Below are positions 15,266-22,790 of a stretch of 22,790 bases of DNA, one piece after another. The position numbers and the translations under genes were made by a program. The notes under the pieces were generated by a model. The model did no database searches. It had not been told where the DNA came from and saw only the letters and a list, made by a program, of their open reading frames with translations. The number at the start of each line of letters is the position of its first letter. The stretch's first letter is position 1. Source of the DNA: Proteiniphilum sp. UBA4084 (lineage in GTDB: Bacteria > Bacteroidota > Bacteroidia > Bacteroidales > Dysgonomonadaceae); NCBI GenBank assembly GCA_002383605.1, contig DFYK01000074.1, positions 1 through 22,790 on the forward strand, read 5' to 3'.

Positions 15266-17542
15266 ATGGACAGTATGTATAAAACTATCAGTGTTTTTGT
15301 CGTCCTGTTTGCCTGTTTTGGCTTACAGGCGCAGAAAATTGATCTGGTACAATATGTAAATACGTTGCAGGGGACCAACTCACGCTTTGAACTCACCAGG
15401 GGGAATACCTATCCCACCACAGCACTTCCATTTGCCATGCATACCTGGACTCCCCAAACAGGTGTCAATGGTGACGGATGGAAATATCAATACGAAAAAG
15501 ATTCGATCAGAGGATTTCAACAGGCCCATCAATGTAGCTCCTGGACAAACGACTACGCGGTGTATTCGTTGATGCCGGTCACCGGTATGCTGGCACTCGA
15601 CCAGTATAACAGGGCAGCCAAATTCCGCCACGCGCAGGAGACAGGAAAACCCAACTATTATAAGGTTTTGCTGGAAAATGGTATTACCACGGAAATTTCA
15701 CCCGTGGAGCGTGGAGCACATATCCGTTTTTCTTTTCCCAAAGGAAAACCTTCCTTTGTCGTGTTGGACGGTTATACCGGCATGAGCGGAGTGGAAATTA
15801 TTCCGGGTGAAAATAAGATCGTGGGATACGTGCGCAACGGTCATTATATCCCGGAAAATTTTAAAAATTATTTCGTGATTCAATTCGATCAGCCCATTCG
15901 ACGCTATGGTATCTGGGAGAATACCGACAACAAGAACCATATATTGGAAACAACAGGTGAAGGTAAAGGAGTAGGTGCCTGGGTTGAGTTTGATCCGGGT
16001 GTAAAGGTACAGATTAAAACTGCTTCTTCATACATCAGCATAGAGCAGGCGGGATTAAACCTGTCAAAAGAGCTGGGACAGTTCAGAACACTCGAACAGA
16101 CAAAAAACGCAGCATGGAAAACATGGAACGATCACTTACATCGTATATTGGTTGAAGGAGACAATGGTGATGACAAAGCTACTTTTTATTCCTGTTTTTT
16201 CCGTGCAAGCCTTTTCTCACGCAAATTCTATGAGATAGATCAAAATGGAAACCCTTATTACTACAGTCCTTATGACGGAAAAATACACGAAGGGTTTATG
16301 TTTACCGACACCGGTTTCTGGGATACTTTCCGTGCACAGTTTCCGCTGAATGCATTATTGTATCCCGACATGCATGGCCGATATGTTGCCTCCATGCTCG
16401 ATGCATACGATCAGTGCGGCTGGCTGCCGTCCTGGTCGTTCCCCGGAGAAGGGGGCAGTATGATAGGCAATCATGCCATTTCCTTGTTTGCAGATGCATG
16501 GGCAAAAGGCATCCGCACGTTTGATCCCGACAAAGCACTGCAGGCATATTATCATGAAGCAACAAATAAAGGGCCATGGGGACCTTCAAATGGACGTCAT
16601 GGCTGGAAGGAATATTTCACGCAGGGATATGTTCCTTATCCCGAATATGGGGAAGCTACCGCCAAAACATTGGAATATGCCTACGATGATTTCTGTGGAT
16701 ATAGTCTGGCAAAAATGACGGGTCAATCGTTTTATGAAGAGATTTTTTCCCGCCAGATGTATAATTACAGGAACTTATTCGATGCCGGAACAGGTTTTAT
16801 GCGCGGACGCGATAAAAATGGGAAATGGGCTCCCGGCTTCGATCCCTTTGAATGGGGAGGTCCTTATACCGAGGGAAATGCCTGGCATTATGTGTGGTCT
16901 GTTTTTCACGACGTGCAGGGTTTGATTGATCTTATGGGCGGTAATGAGCGGTTCGTCGCGAAACTCGACTCTGTATTTTCAGCTCCCAACACGGTGAACG
17001 TGGGAACATACGGATATAAAATACATGAAATGACGGAGATGCAGATGGCAGAGATGGGGCAGTATGCCCATGGCAATCAACCCATACAACACATGATTTA
17101 TCTGTATAATTATGCCGGTGTCCCCTGGAAGACACAGCAAAAAGTTAGGGAAGTGATGCGGCGTTTGTATAATGCTACCGAAAGCGGTTATCCCGGTGAT
17201 GAGGACCAGGGACAGACTTCCTCGTGGTATGTTTTGAGTGCACTGGGCTTTTACAGTGTTTGTCCCGGAACCGATCAGTATGTATTGGGCAGTCCTCTAT
17301 TTAAAAAAACAACCATCACACTGGAAGACGGAAAGCAGTTTGTGATTGATGCAAAGAACAACAATGAACAAAATGTGTACATACAATCTGCCACGTTGAA
17401 TGGTGAAACGTATTCCAAAAACTTTATCAGATACGAGGATATTGCCGGTGGAGGAACATTGTCCCTGATGATGGACGATCAGCCGGAAAAACGCAATATG
17501 GCACGAAACGATTTACCCTTTTCGGTTTCATTTGATAAATAA
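15266..17542 (+). CDS. GH92-family calcium-dependent exo-alpha-mannosidase
   Basis: A 758-residue protein with a signal peptide (about 1-22, cleaved near 'LQAQ'; ATG 15275 is an alternative start) and no lipobox, so periplasmic or secreted. It is full length for GH92: an N-terminal beta-sandwich ('VQYVNTLQGTNSRFELTRGN', 'YPTTALPFAMHTWTPQ') and an (alpha/alpha)6 barrel. Family motifs include Glu536 in 'YTEGNAWHY' and Asp645/Asp647 in 'GDEDQGQTSSWYVLSALGFY'. They sit a constant three residues after Glu533, Asp642 and Asp644 of the characterised B. thetaiotaomicron BT3990 as I recall its numbering. GH92 enzymes invert configuration and remove terminal alpha-1,2/1,3/1,4/1,6-mannose using bound calcium. 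The general acid is a true Glu, so it is unlike the phosphomannosidase members that carry Gln. A 'GNQPIQHMIYLYNY' block replaces the commoner GNEP form. HTCS follows after 26 bp. Confidence 0.95.
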   Translation: MDSMYKTISVFVVLFACFGLQAQKIDLVQYVNTLQGTNSRFELTRGNTYPTTALPFAMHTWTPQTGVNGDGWKYQYEKDSIRGFQQAHQCSSWTNDYAVYSLMPVTGMLALDQYNRAAKFRHAQETGKPNYYKVLLENGITTEISPVERGAHIRFSFPKGKPSFVVLDGYTGMSGVEIIPGENKIVGYVRNGHYIPENFKNYFVIQFDQPIRRYGIWENTDNKNHILETTGEGKGVGAWVEFDPGVKVQIKTASSYISIEQAGLNLSKELGQFRTLEQTKNAAWKTWNDHLHRILVEGDNGDDKATFYSCFFRASLFSRKFYEIDQNGNPYYYSPYDGKIHEGFMFTDTGFWDTFRAQFPLNALLYPDMHGRYVASMLDAYDQCGWLPSWSFPGEGGSMIGNHAISLFADAWAKGIRTFDPDKALQAYYHEATNKGPWGPSNGRHGWKEYFTQGYVPYPEYGEATAKTLEYAYDDFCGYSLAKMTGQSFYEEIFSRQMYNYRNLFDAGTGFMRGRDKNGKWAPGFDPFEWGGPYTEGNAWHYVWSVFHDVQGLIDLMGGNERFVAKLDSVFSAPNTVNVGTYGYKIHEMTEMQMAEMGQYAHGNQPIQHMIYLYNYAGVPWKTQQKVREVMRRLYNATESGYPGDEDQGQTSSWYVLSALGFYSVCPGTDQYVLGSPLFKKTTITLEDGKQFVIDAKNNNEQNVYIQSATLNGETYSKNFIRYEDIAGGGTLSLMMDDQPEKRNMARNDLPFSVSFDK

Positions 17543-17568
17543 AAAGCGCAGGAGGCTGCAATCAAGAC

Positions 17569-20500
17569 ATGAATTTTAAAATGACGAGACTGATTCCTTT
17601 CCTTGTTTTGCTTTCAGGGTTCTTTTTTCTGAACAGCTTAACATCTTACGGTAATCCCAATTATTCCTTTAAGCATTATAATAGCAATAACGGACTGTCG
17701 CAAAATACGGTACGATCTATTTTTCAGGATAACCAGGGGTTCATGTGGTTTGGAACCAAAGACGGGTTAAACAGGTTTGATGGTAAAAAGTTTGTCATTT
17801 TTAAATTTTTTCCTGAAGGAAAACTCAATGACAATGTTTTTCATCGCATACTGCAGGACAGGAATGACAATATTTGGGTCGCTACAGAAGAGGGGGTATA
17901 CATTTATGATATTTACCGCGAAGAGTTCCATCGATTTAACACCATCACTGCGGATAATGATTCCGTGAGTGGGGTTGTTTCGGAAATGGTGGCCGATAAA
18001 GACGGCGATATCTGGATGTCGGTCGAGGGGAAAGGTATCTTTCATTATGCAATGGAAAAGAAGGAACTTTACTTTTTTGCCATTCCTCTTGTAAAAGATG
18101 GTCTGAAAATGATCAGTTTATGCCCGGATAATAACAAAGGTGTTTGGGTATTTCCTTACTCATCGCCTTTTCTTCATATCAATAAACAAACAAAGGAAAT
18201 ATCCCGATTCAATCTGGAGGACGAGGAAACATTCATGTATAATGCCGGTGAGATATCAGATGTCTTTCCTGATCCAGGCAATATTTTGCTTGTGGCTACA
18301 TCACAAAAGGGGCTCATTGCAATCAATACAATCAATAAAACGCATCGGGTGTTGTTGGATAAGGATGAGCACGGTGATCCTGTTTTTGTCCGATGTATAG
18401 AAAGAATTGATCCAAATACCCTCTGGATAGGTACAGAATCGGGCATTTATATTTATCATTCCGATACGGAAGAAGTGATCAATTTGAGACACGACGAGTT
18501 GTTGCCTGGCACATTGTCAGATAATGCGATATATTCAATTTTAAAAGACCGGGACGGCGGAGTATGGGTGGGATCTTATTTTGGAGGGGTAGATTATTAT
18601 TCTAATCAGCAAAACAACTTCGATTTGTTTTATCCCCTGGCAGGTATTGCAGGTATAAATGGGTTGAAAGGCAAGCGTGTCAGAGAATTTTGTGCCGCTC
18701 CAAACGGAAAAATATGGATTGGTACAGAAGATGGCGGCCTTCATCTTTTTGATCCTGTCGCCGGGTCCTTTCTACCGCTACCTCCTCCCCTGAGATCATT
18801 ATATACCAATATTCACGCTTTATATAACGATGGGGATGATTTGTGGATAGGTGCGTTTTCAAAAGGACTGCACCGGTATAATAAGAAAACAGGGAAAATG
18901 GTTGTATATACTCATTCCGATGATCCGCATTCTATCAGCCAAAACAGTACGTTTGCTTTATGTAAAGACAGGCAGGGAGTATTATGGGTAGGTACCCTCT
19001 CGGGGGTGGATATCTATGATGAGGAGAACAATCAGTTCAGTCGGGTTGAGAAGTTAAAGGGGATGTCAATTATGAATATCTTCGAAGACAGCCATGGCTT
19101 TATCTGGATATCCACTTTTTTGAACGGGCTTTACCGATTTAATCCTGCCTCGAAAACATGGACAGTTTTTGTGCATGATCCCTCCGATCCGGGAAGCTTA
19201 CCCTACAATAAAACAACGGCCCTGTATGAAGACGGTAAAGGTCGATTGTGGATTGCTACACAGGGAGGCGGTTTTGGACTTTTTGACAGGGAAAGGGAAA
19301 CATTTTCAACCTTCAATAGTTCGCACGGATTACCCAACGACGTGGTATATCAGATTGTGGACGACGAAGAAGGTATCTTATGGCTTTCTACCAATTCCGG
19401 ACTTGTGCGTTTCGATCATGACAATAGAACCTTTAAAAACTATACGGTCAACAATGGTTTAAAGACAAATCAATTCAATTATAAATCAAGTTTTAAAACC
19501 AGAGAGGGTATAATTTATTTTGGATCTTTGGATGGCTTTGTGCGTTTCGATCCTTCCGGTTTAAAAGAGAGCCGGTGGAGTACACCACTTATTTTTACGG
19601 ATCTTTTTGTAAACAATTCAAGAATAAATCCTTTTGATAGTAACTCTCCACTGAAACAAAGTTTGATGTATACCGATGCAGTGAGTCTGCCCTATCATCA
19701 GAACTCACTGAGTGTAGAATTTGCCAGGTTGAATTATTCCGGAGCCGATACGGATCAGATTTTTTATATTCTGCAGGGATTCGACAAATCCTGGATTCCG
19801 GCCCGGAATAGTCAAACAATTATCTATTCAAACTTAAAGCCAGGCAACTATAAACTCATGCTTGGAATTGCAGGAGAGGATCGAAAAGAACCTGTCAGAA
19901 ATGTAAAAACGCTTTCCATTAGAATAAAACCGCCCTTTTGGTTAAACGGATGGGCCTATTTGATTTACATCTTACTTTTCTTGACAGGATTGTATCTTCT
20001 AACGCGTTACCTGACCATGCGAAGCAGGCTCAGACAACGCGTGAAGATGAGAGAGTTTGAACAACAGAAAGAGAGGGAACTTTATCGGTCGAAAATCAAT
20101 TTCTTTACCAATGTTGCCCACGAGATCCGCACGCCGCTCACTTTGATAAAAGCACCGCTCGATCAAGTGTTGATGACTGAGGACGTATCGGAAAGTGTGA
20201 AGGATAATTTGCAGATAATGAGTAAAAATACGAGTAGATTGCTCAATCTGACCAATCAGCTGTTGGATTTCCGCAAGACAGAGTCTGAGGCATATCTGTT
20301 AGATCTTCAAACCCAAAACGTGACGGAGTTGATCAGGGAAACCATACTCCGCTTCACACCGCTGGCAAAACATAAAAATATCACCCTGGAAGCAGATTTG
20401 CCCGAACAGGATATGTTTGTTCAACTTGACAAGGAAGCTTTCCTTAAGATCATCAGTAATCTGTTAAACAATGCCATGAAGTATTGTGATCGTTTTGTCA

Positions 20501-21597
20501 GACTGGAAGCAACAATAAAAGAAAATGAAAAGAAAGAGTTTTATCTGCTTATCGAGAACGACGGAGAACTGATACCCCCAGCATATAAAGAAGAGATTTT
20601 CAAACCCTTTGTGCAGATTGATACCGATCGGGATAACAAAGTTTCGGGAACAGGGATCGGACTGGCGCTGGCAAGTTCATTGGCCGAACTGCATGGAGGC
20701 TCACTGACACTTGTGAACGATGATCGTTATAATCGGTTTCTTCTGAAACTGCCGGTTGGAAATGTAGATCATAAAGAGATACATGTCCGGGAACAGGAGA
20801 TAAAGGAAATCCGGATTGACAAGGTTGCCGGAGTACCAAGAAAAGAAGCTACCCTGTTGTTGGTGGATGATGATGTGGAGCTGCTTCAGTTTGAATCAAA
20901 ATTTCTGTCGGCTCATTATCATATATTGACTGCAGAAAATGGTATTCAGGCCATGGAACAACTCAGAAAATCTGCAGTAAACCTGATTGTTACCGATGTG
21001 ATGATGCCCGAAATGGATGGTTTCGAATTCACGCAAAATGTGAAAGCGGATGTGGAATTCAGTCATATCCCGGTTATCCTGCTTACTGCCAAGGTGATGG
21101 CTCAATCCAAGGTGCAGGGGTATGAGTTGGGAGCTGATGCTTATCTTGAAAAACCATTTTCAGTGGAAGTACTGTTGGCCAGGATTGAAAATCTGCTTCA
21201 GAGCAGGGAAAAACTTCGGGAGTCATTTCTTAAAAACCCTTTCATCGGTGCTGCCACGGTTGCTTTAAACAAATCTGATGAGGCATTTATTAGAAAACTA
21301 AACGAGGTGATACAGGAAAGTCTGTCTGAATCTGATTTCAATGTAGAAGATATGGCGGAACGATTTAACATGAGCCGTGCCAGTTTCTACCGGAAAGTAA
21401 AAGGGGTATTGGACCTGACGCCCAATGAATACATTCGGGTAGAACGACTCAAGAAAGCAGCCCAGCTATTGAAACAGGACGATTATAAAATAAATGAAAT
21501 CTGCTATATGGTAGGATTTAACTCTCCTTCTTATTTTGCAAAGTGTTTTCAACAACAATTTGGCATGCTACCGAAAGATTTTCAGGAACAAAAATAA
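17569..21597 (+). CDS. Hybrid two-component system sensor/AraC-type regulator (HTCS)
   Basis: A 1342-residue single-chain regulator. After a signal/anchor (about 5-28) comes a periplasmic sensor made of Reg_prop repeats forming two beta-propellers (about 35-700, e.g. 'IFQDNQGFMWFGTKDGLNRF'), then a Y_Y_Y domain (about 707-790) and one membrane helix (about 794-816). Cytoplasmic domains follow in order. HisKA has 'HEIRTPLT' (phospho-acceptor His851). The ATPase domain has N-box Asn967 and 'GTGIGLALA' from Gly1027. The receiver has 'VDDDVELL' and phospho-acceptor Asp1143 in 'VTDVMMPEMDG'. A C-terminal AraC helix-turn-helix pair (about 1240-1342) contains 'MSRASFYRKVKG' and 'INEICYMVGFNSPSYFAKCF'. 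All key residues are present. HTCS proteins sense an oligosaccharide or sugar in the periplasm and activate their adjacent PUL. It lies 26 bp after GH92 on the same strand, suggesting it may be amplified with the locus. Confidence 0.97.
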   Translation: MNFKMTRLIPFLVLLSGFFFLNSLTSYGNPNYSFKHYNSNNGLSQNTVRSIFQDNQGFMWFGTKDGLNRFDGKKFVIFKFFPEGKLNDNVFHRILQDRNDNIWVATEEGVYIYDIYREEFHRFNTITADNDSVSGVVSEMVADKDGDIWMSVEGKGIFHYAMEKKELYFFAIPLVKDGLKMISLCPDNNKGVWVFPYSSPFLHINKQTKEISRFNLEDEETFMYNAGEISDVFPDPGNILLVATSQKGLIAINTINKTHRVLLDKDEHGDPVFVRCIERIDPNTLWIGTESGIYIYHSDTEEVINLRHDELLPGTLSDNAIYSILKDRDGGVWVGSYFGGVDYYSNQQNNFDLFYPLAGIAGINGLKGKRVREFCAAPNGKIWIGTEDGGLHLFDPVAGSFLPLPPPLRSLYTNIHALYNDGDDLWIGAFSKGLHRYNKKTGKMVVYTHSDDPHSISQNSTFALCKDRQGVLWVGTLSGVDIYDEENNQFSRVEKLKGMSIMNIFEDSHGFIWISTFLNGLYRFNPASKTWTVFVHDPSDPGSLPYNKTTALYEDGKGRLWIATQGGGFGLFDRERETFSTFNSSHGLPNDVVYQIVDDEEGILWLSTNSGLVRFDHDNRTFKNYTVNNGLKTNQFNYKSSFKTREGIIYFGSLDGFVRFDPSGLKESRWSTPLIFTDLFVNNSRINPFDSNSPLKQSLMYTDAVSLPYHQNSLSVEFARLNYSGADTDQIFYILQGFDKSWIPARNSQTIIYSNLKPGNYKLMLGIAGEDRKEPVRNVKTLSIRIKPPFWLNGWAYLIYILLFLTGLYLLTRYLTMRSRLRQRVKMREFEQQKERELYRSKINFFTNVAHEIRTPLTLIKAPLDQVLMTEDVSESVKDNLQIMSKNTSRLLNLTNQLLDFRKTESEAYLLDLQTQNVTELIRETILRFTPLAKHKNITLEADLPEQDMFVQLDKEAFLKIISNLLNNAMKYCDRFVRLEATIKENEKKEFYLLIENDGELIPPAYKEEIFKPFVQIDTDRDNKVSGTGIGLALASSLAELHGGSLTLVNDDRYNRFLLKLPVGNVDHKEIHVREQEIKEIRIDKVAGVPRKEATLLLVDDDVELLQFESKFLSAHYHILTAENGIQAMEQLRKSAVNLIVTDVMMPEMDGFEFTQNVKADVEFSHIPVILLTAKVMAQSKVQGYELGADAYLEKPFSVEVLLARIENLLQSREKLRESFLKNPFIGAATVALNKSDEAFIRKLNEVIQESLSESDFNVEDMAERFNMSRASFYRKVKGVLDLTPNEYIRVERLKKAAQLLKQDDYKINEICYMVGFNSPSYFAKCFQQQFGMLPKDFQEQK

Positions 21598-21831
21598 CTT
21601 TGAGAGGAATTTGCTACTTTTTGACGAATATTTCGTAAAAAAATATATTAAATACAGGTATTTTCGTAGTATGAAACGAGCATGATAATTATTATCATAC
21701 AAGTACATGATTAAAGCGAGTTCCATACGACTTTAATGTAAAAAATTAAAATATTATCGTATGAAATGGGTATGTTAAAAAGTTATACCCATGAATATAT
21801 ATGAAAAGATATAAACCCTAAAATATTTCTT
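21598..21831 (+). promoter_or_regulatory. Regulatory spacer upstream of the GH2 gene: palindrome, direct repeat and hairpin
   Basis: A 234-bp AT-rich gap between the regulator and the GH2 gene. It holds a perfect dyad ATGATAAT-T-ATTATCAT (21682-21698). A 16-bp imperfect direct repeat, GTATGAAACGAGCATG (21669-21684) and GTATGAAATGGGTATG (21759-21774), matches at 13 of 16 positions and the copies are 90 bp apart. A further inverted repeat, GGGTAT ... ATACCC (21768-21790), overlaps the second copy. Paired motifs like this are expected at regulator binding sites, so GH2 probably has its own promoter here. No clear TAnnTTTG element was located with confidence. Confidence 0.45.
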
Positions 21832-22790
21832 ATGAGAACAATTGTTACTTTATTATTTACATTACTTTTAACTTTCAATCTTGCGGCCCAATGGCAGCCG
21901 GCAGGTGACAAAATCAAAACCCGCTGGGCAACCGAAATCGATGTCAATAACGTGTTGCCTGAATATCCAAGACCGATTATGGAGCGTGCCGAATGGCAAA
22001 ATCTGAACGGACTCTGGAAATATGCCATACAGCCTGTCGGCAAACAAAAACCGACTGGCTTTGAGGGAGACATCCTGGTACCTTTCGCCATTGAATCGAG
22101 TCTCTCGGGCGTCCAGAAAAGGGTAGGAAGAGATAACGAACTGTGGTATCAACGTGAATTTATGGTTCCCTCCAAATGGAAAAATAACAAGGTGCTGCTG
22201 CATTTTGGCGCTGTAGATTGGAAAGCCGATGTGTGGGTGAATGATGTGAAAGTGGGACAACATACCGGTGGCTATACACCATTCTCTTTTGATATTACAC
22301 CGGCACTGGTCAACGGTAAAAACAGCCTTGTGGTGAAGGTATGGGATTCTACCGACCAGGGATATCAGCCTCGCGGAAAGCAGGTGAACAAACCCGAAGG
22401 TATCTGGTATACACCAGTAACAGGAATCTGGCAAACAGTGTGGTTGGAACCTGTGCCGGAGACTTATATCGAAGACCTCAAGATAACACCCAATATCGAC
22501 AACAACACGCTGAAAGTACAAGCGCTTACAAATATGGTTTCGCCGACACAAAAGGTGGAGGTGAAAATCATGGAAGGGGATAGAGTTGTAGCTTCATCAC
22601 AGGCCATCAACAATCTGCCTGTGGAGATTACCATGCCGGAGAATGTGAAACTCTGGTCGCCCGACAGCCCTTACCTCTACGATGTGGAAGTGGTACTCCG
22701 GAACGGATCCAGACAATTGGACAAGGTAGAAAGTTATGCGGCCATGCGCAAGTATTCCACCCATCGTGACGACAAAGGAATTGTACGCCT
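21832..22790 (+). CDS. Glycoside hydrolase family 2 protein, N-terminal part (3' end outside window)
   Basis: An uninterrupted frame from ATG 21832 to the window end (319 codons plus two bases). It starts with a signal peptide ('MRTIVTLLFTLLLTFNLAAQ', likely cleaved near residue 19). 'AEWQNLNGLWKY' begins the GH2 sugar-binding jelly-roll domain (about 50-215), which contains 'LWYQREFMVPSKW', 'VDWKADVWVNDVKVGQHTGG' and 'GIWQTVWLEPV'. The GH2 immunoglobulin-like domain starts at about 220, with 'LWSPDSPYLYDVEV'. The TIM barrel with both catalytic Glu residues lies beyond the window, so activity cannot be judged: beta-galactosidase, beta-glucuronidase, beta-mannosidase and arabinofuranosidase-type members all remain possible. 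The gene is on the same strand as the PUL, but 234 bp of probable regulatory DNA separates it from the HTCS gene, so it may be a separate transcription unit. Confidence 0.92.
   Translation, partial: MRTIVTLLFTLLLTFNLAAQWQPAGDKIKTRWATEIDVNNVLPEYPRPIMERAEWQNLNGLWKYAIQPVGKQKPTGFEGDILVPFAIESSLSGVQKRVGRDNELWYQREFMVPSKWKNNKVLLHFGAVDWKADVWVNDVKVGQHTGGYTPFSFDITPALVNGKNSLVVKVWDSTDQGYQPRGKQVNKPEGIWYTPVTGIWQTVWLEPVPETYIEDLKITPNIDNNTLKVQALTNMVSPTQKVEVKIMEGDRVVASSQAINNLPVEITMPENVKLWSPDSPYLYDVEVVLRNGSRQLDKVESYAAMRKYSTHRDDKGIVR

Noticed and set aside
16866..17209. GH92 as a mannose-phosphate-specific member
   Set aside because: The general acid position is Glu536 and both catalytic Asp residues (645, 647) are present, as in ordinary alpha-mannosidases.
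21868..22551. Long open frame on the minus strand (227 codons)
   Set aside because: It is antisense to a clear GH2 coding region with conserved domain motifs. Its translation shows no recognisable family.
1..22790. CRISPR arrays, tRNA or rRNA genes, insertion sequences
   Set aside because: I saw no regularly spaced repeats, cloverleaf-like sequence, transposase motifs or paired terminal repeats while reading the intergenic regions.

Overview
The window looks like a carbohydrate-utilisation region of a Bacteroidota genome, plausibly an order Bacteroidales gut or anaerobic-digester member. The genus cannot be fixed from sequence alone. The signs are SusC/SusD pairs, several lipoproteins, a giant hybrid two-component regulator and a TAnnTTTG-type promoter element. 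Every recognisable gene lies on the + strand.

Region 1 (1-2173) is the tail of one polysaccharide utilisation locus (PUL): the C-terminal end of a SusD-like protein cut by the window edge, a DUF3823 lipoprotein, and a GH43-family lipoprotein glycosidase. Region 2 (2174-2720) has no intact gene. It begins with what reads as the decayed C-terminus of a sulfatase (about 2174-2333), then an AT-rich leader with a promoter-like element and a 25-bp near-perfect dyad just upstream of the next operon.

Region 3 (2721-21597) is a complete second PUL in one direction with short gaps. Its order is IPT/NHL lipoprotein, SusC, SusD, DUF4973/DUF1735 lipoprotein, a DUF4964/DUF5127/DUF4965/DUF1793 protein with an inserted beta-sandwich, a GH127 (DUF1680) enzyme, a GH92 alpha-mannosidase, and a 1342-residue hybrid two-component sensor/regulator. 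The 100-bp gap before GH127 holds two identical 10-bp palindromes whose centres lie 22 bp apart. Region 4 (21598-22790) is a 234-bp spacer rich in dyads and a direct repeat, then the first 319 codons of a GH2 enzyme cut by the window end.

Proposed working: the surface lipoproteins and the SusD lid capture a glycan, SusC imports fragments, and periplasmic GH127, GH92 and DUF4965 enzymes (and probably GH2) trim side chains. The hybrid regulator senses a released sugar in the periplasm and activates the locus. The enzyme set points to a substrate carrying alpha-mannose and beta-L-arabinofuranose (or a related acidic sugar). The real substrate is not established by the sequence.
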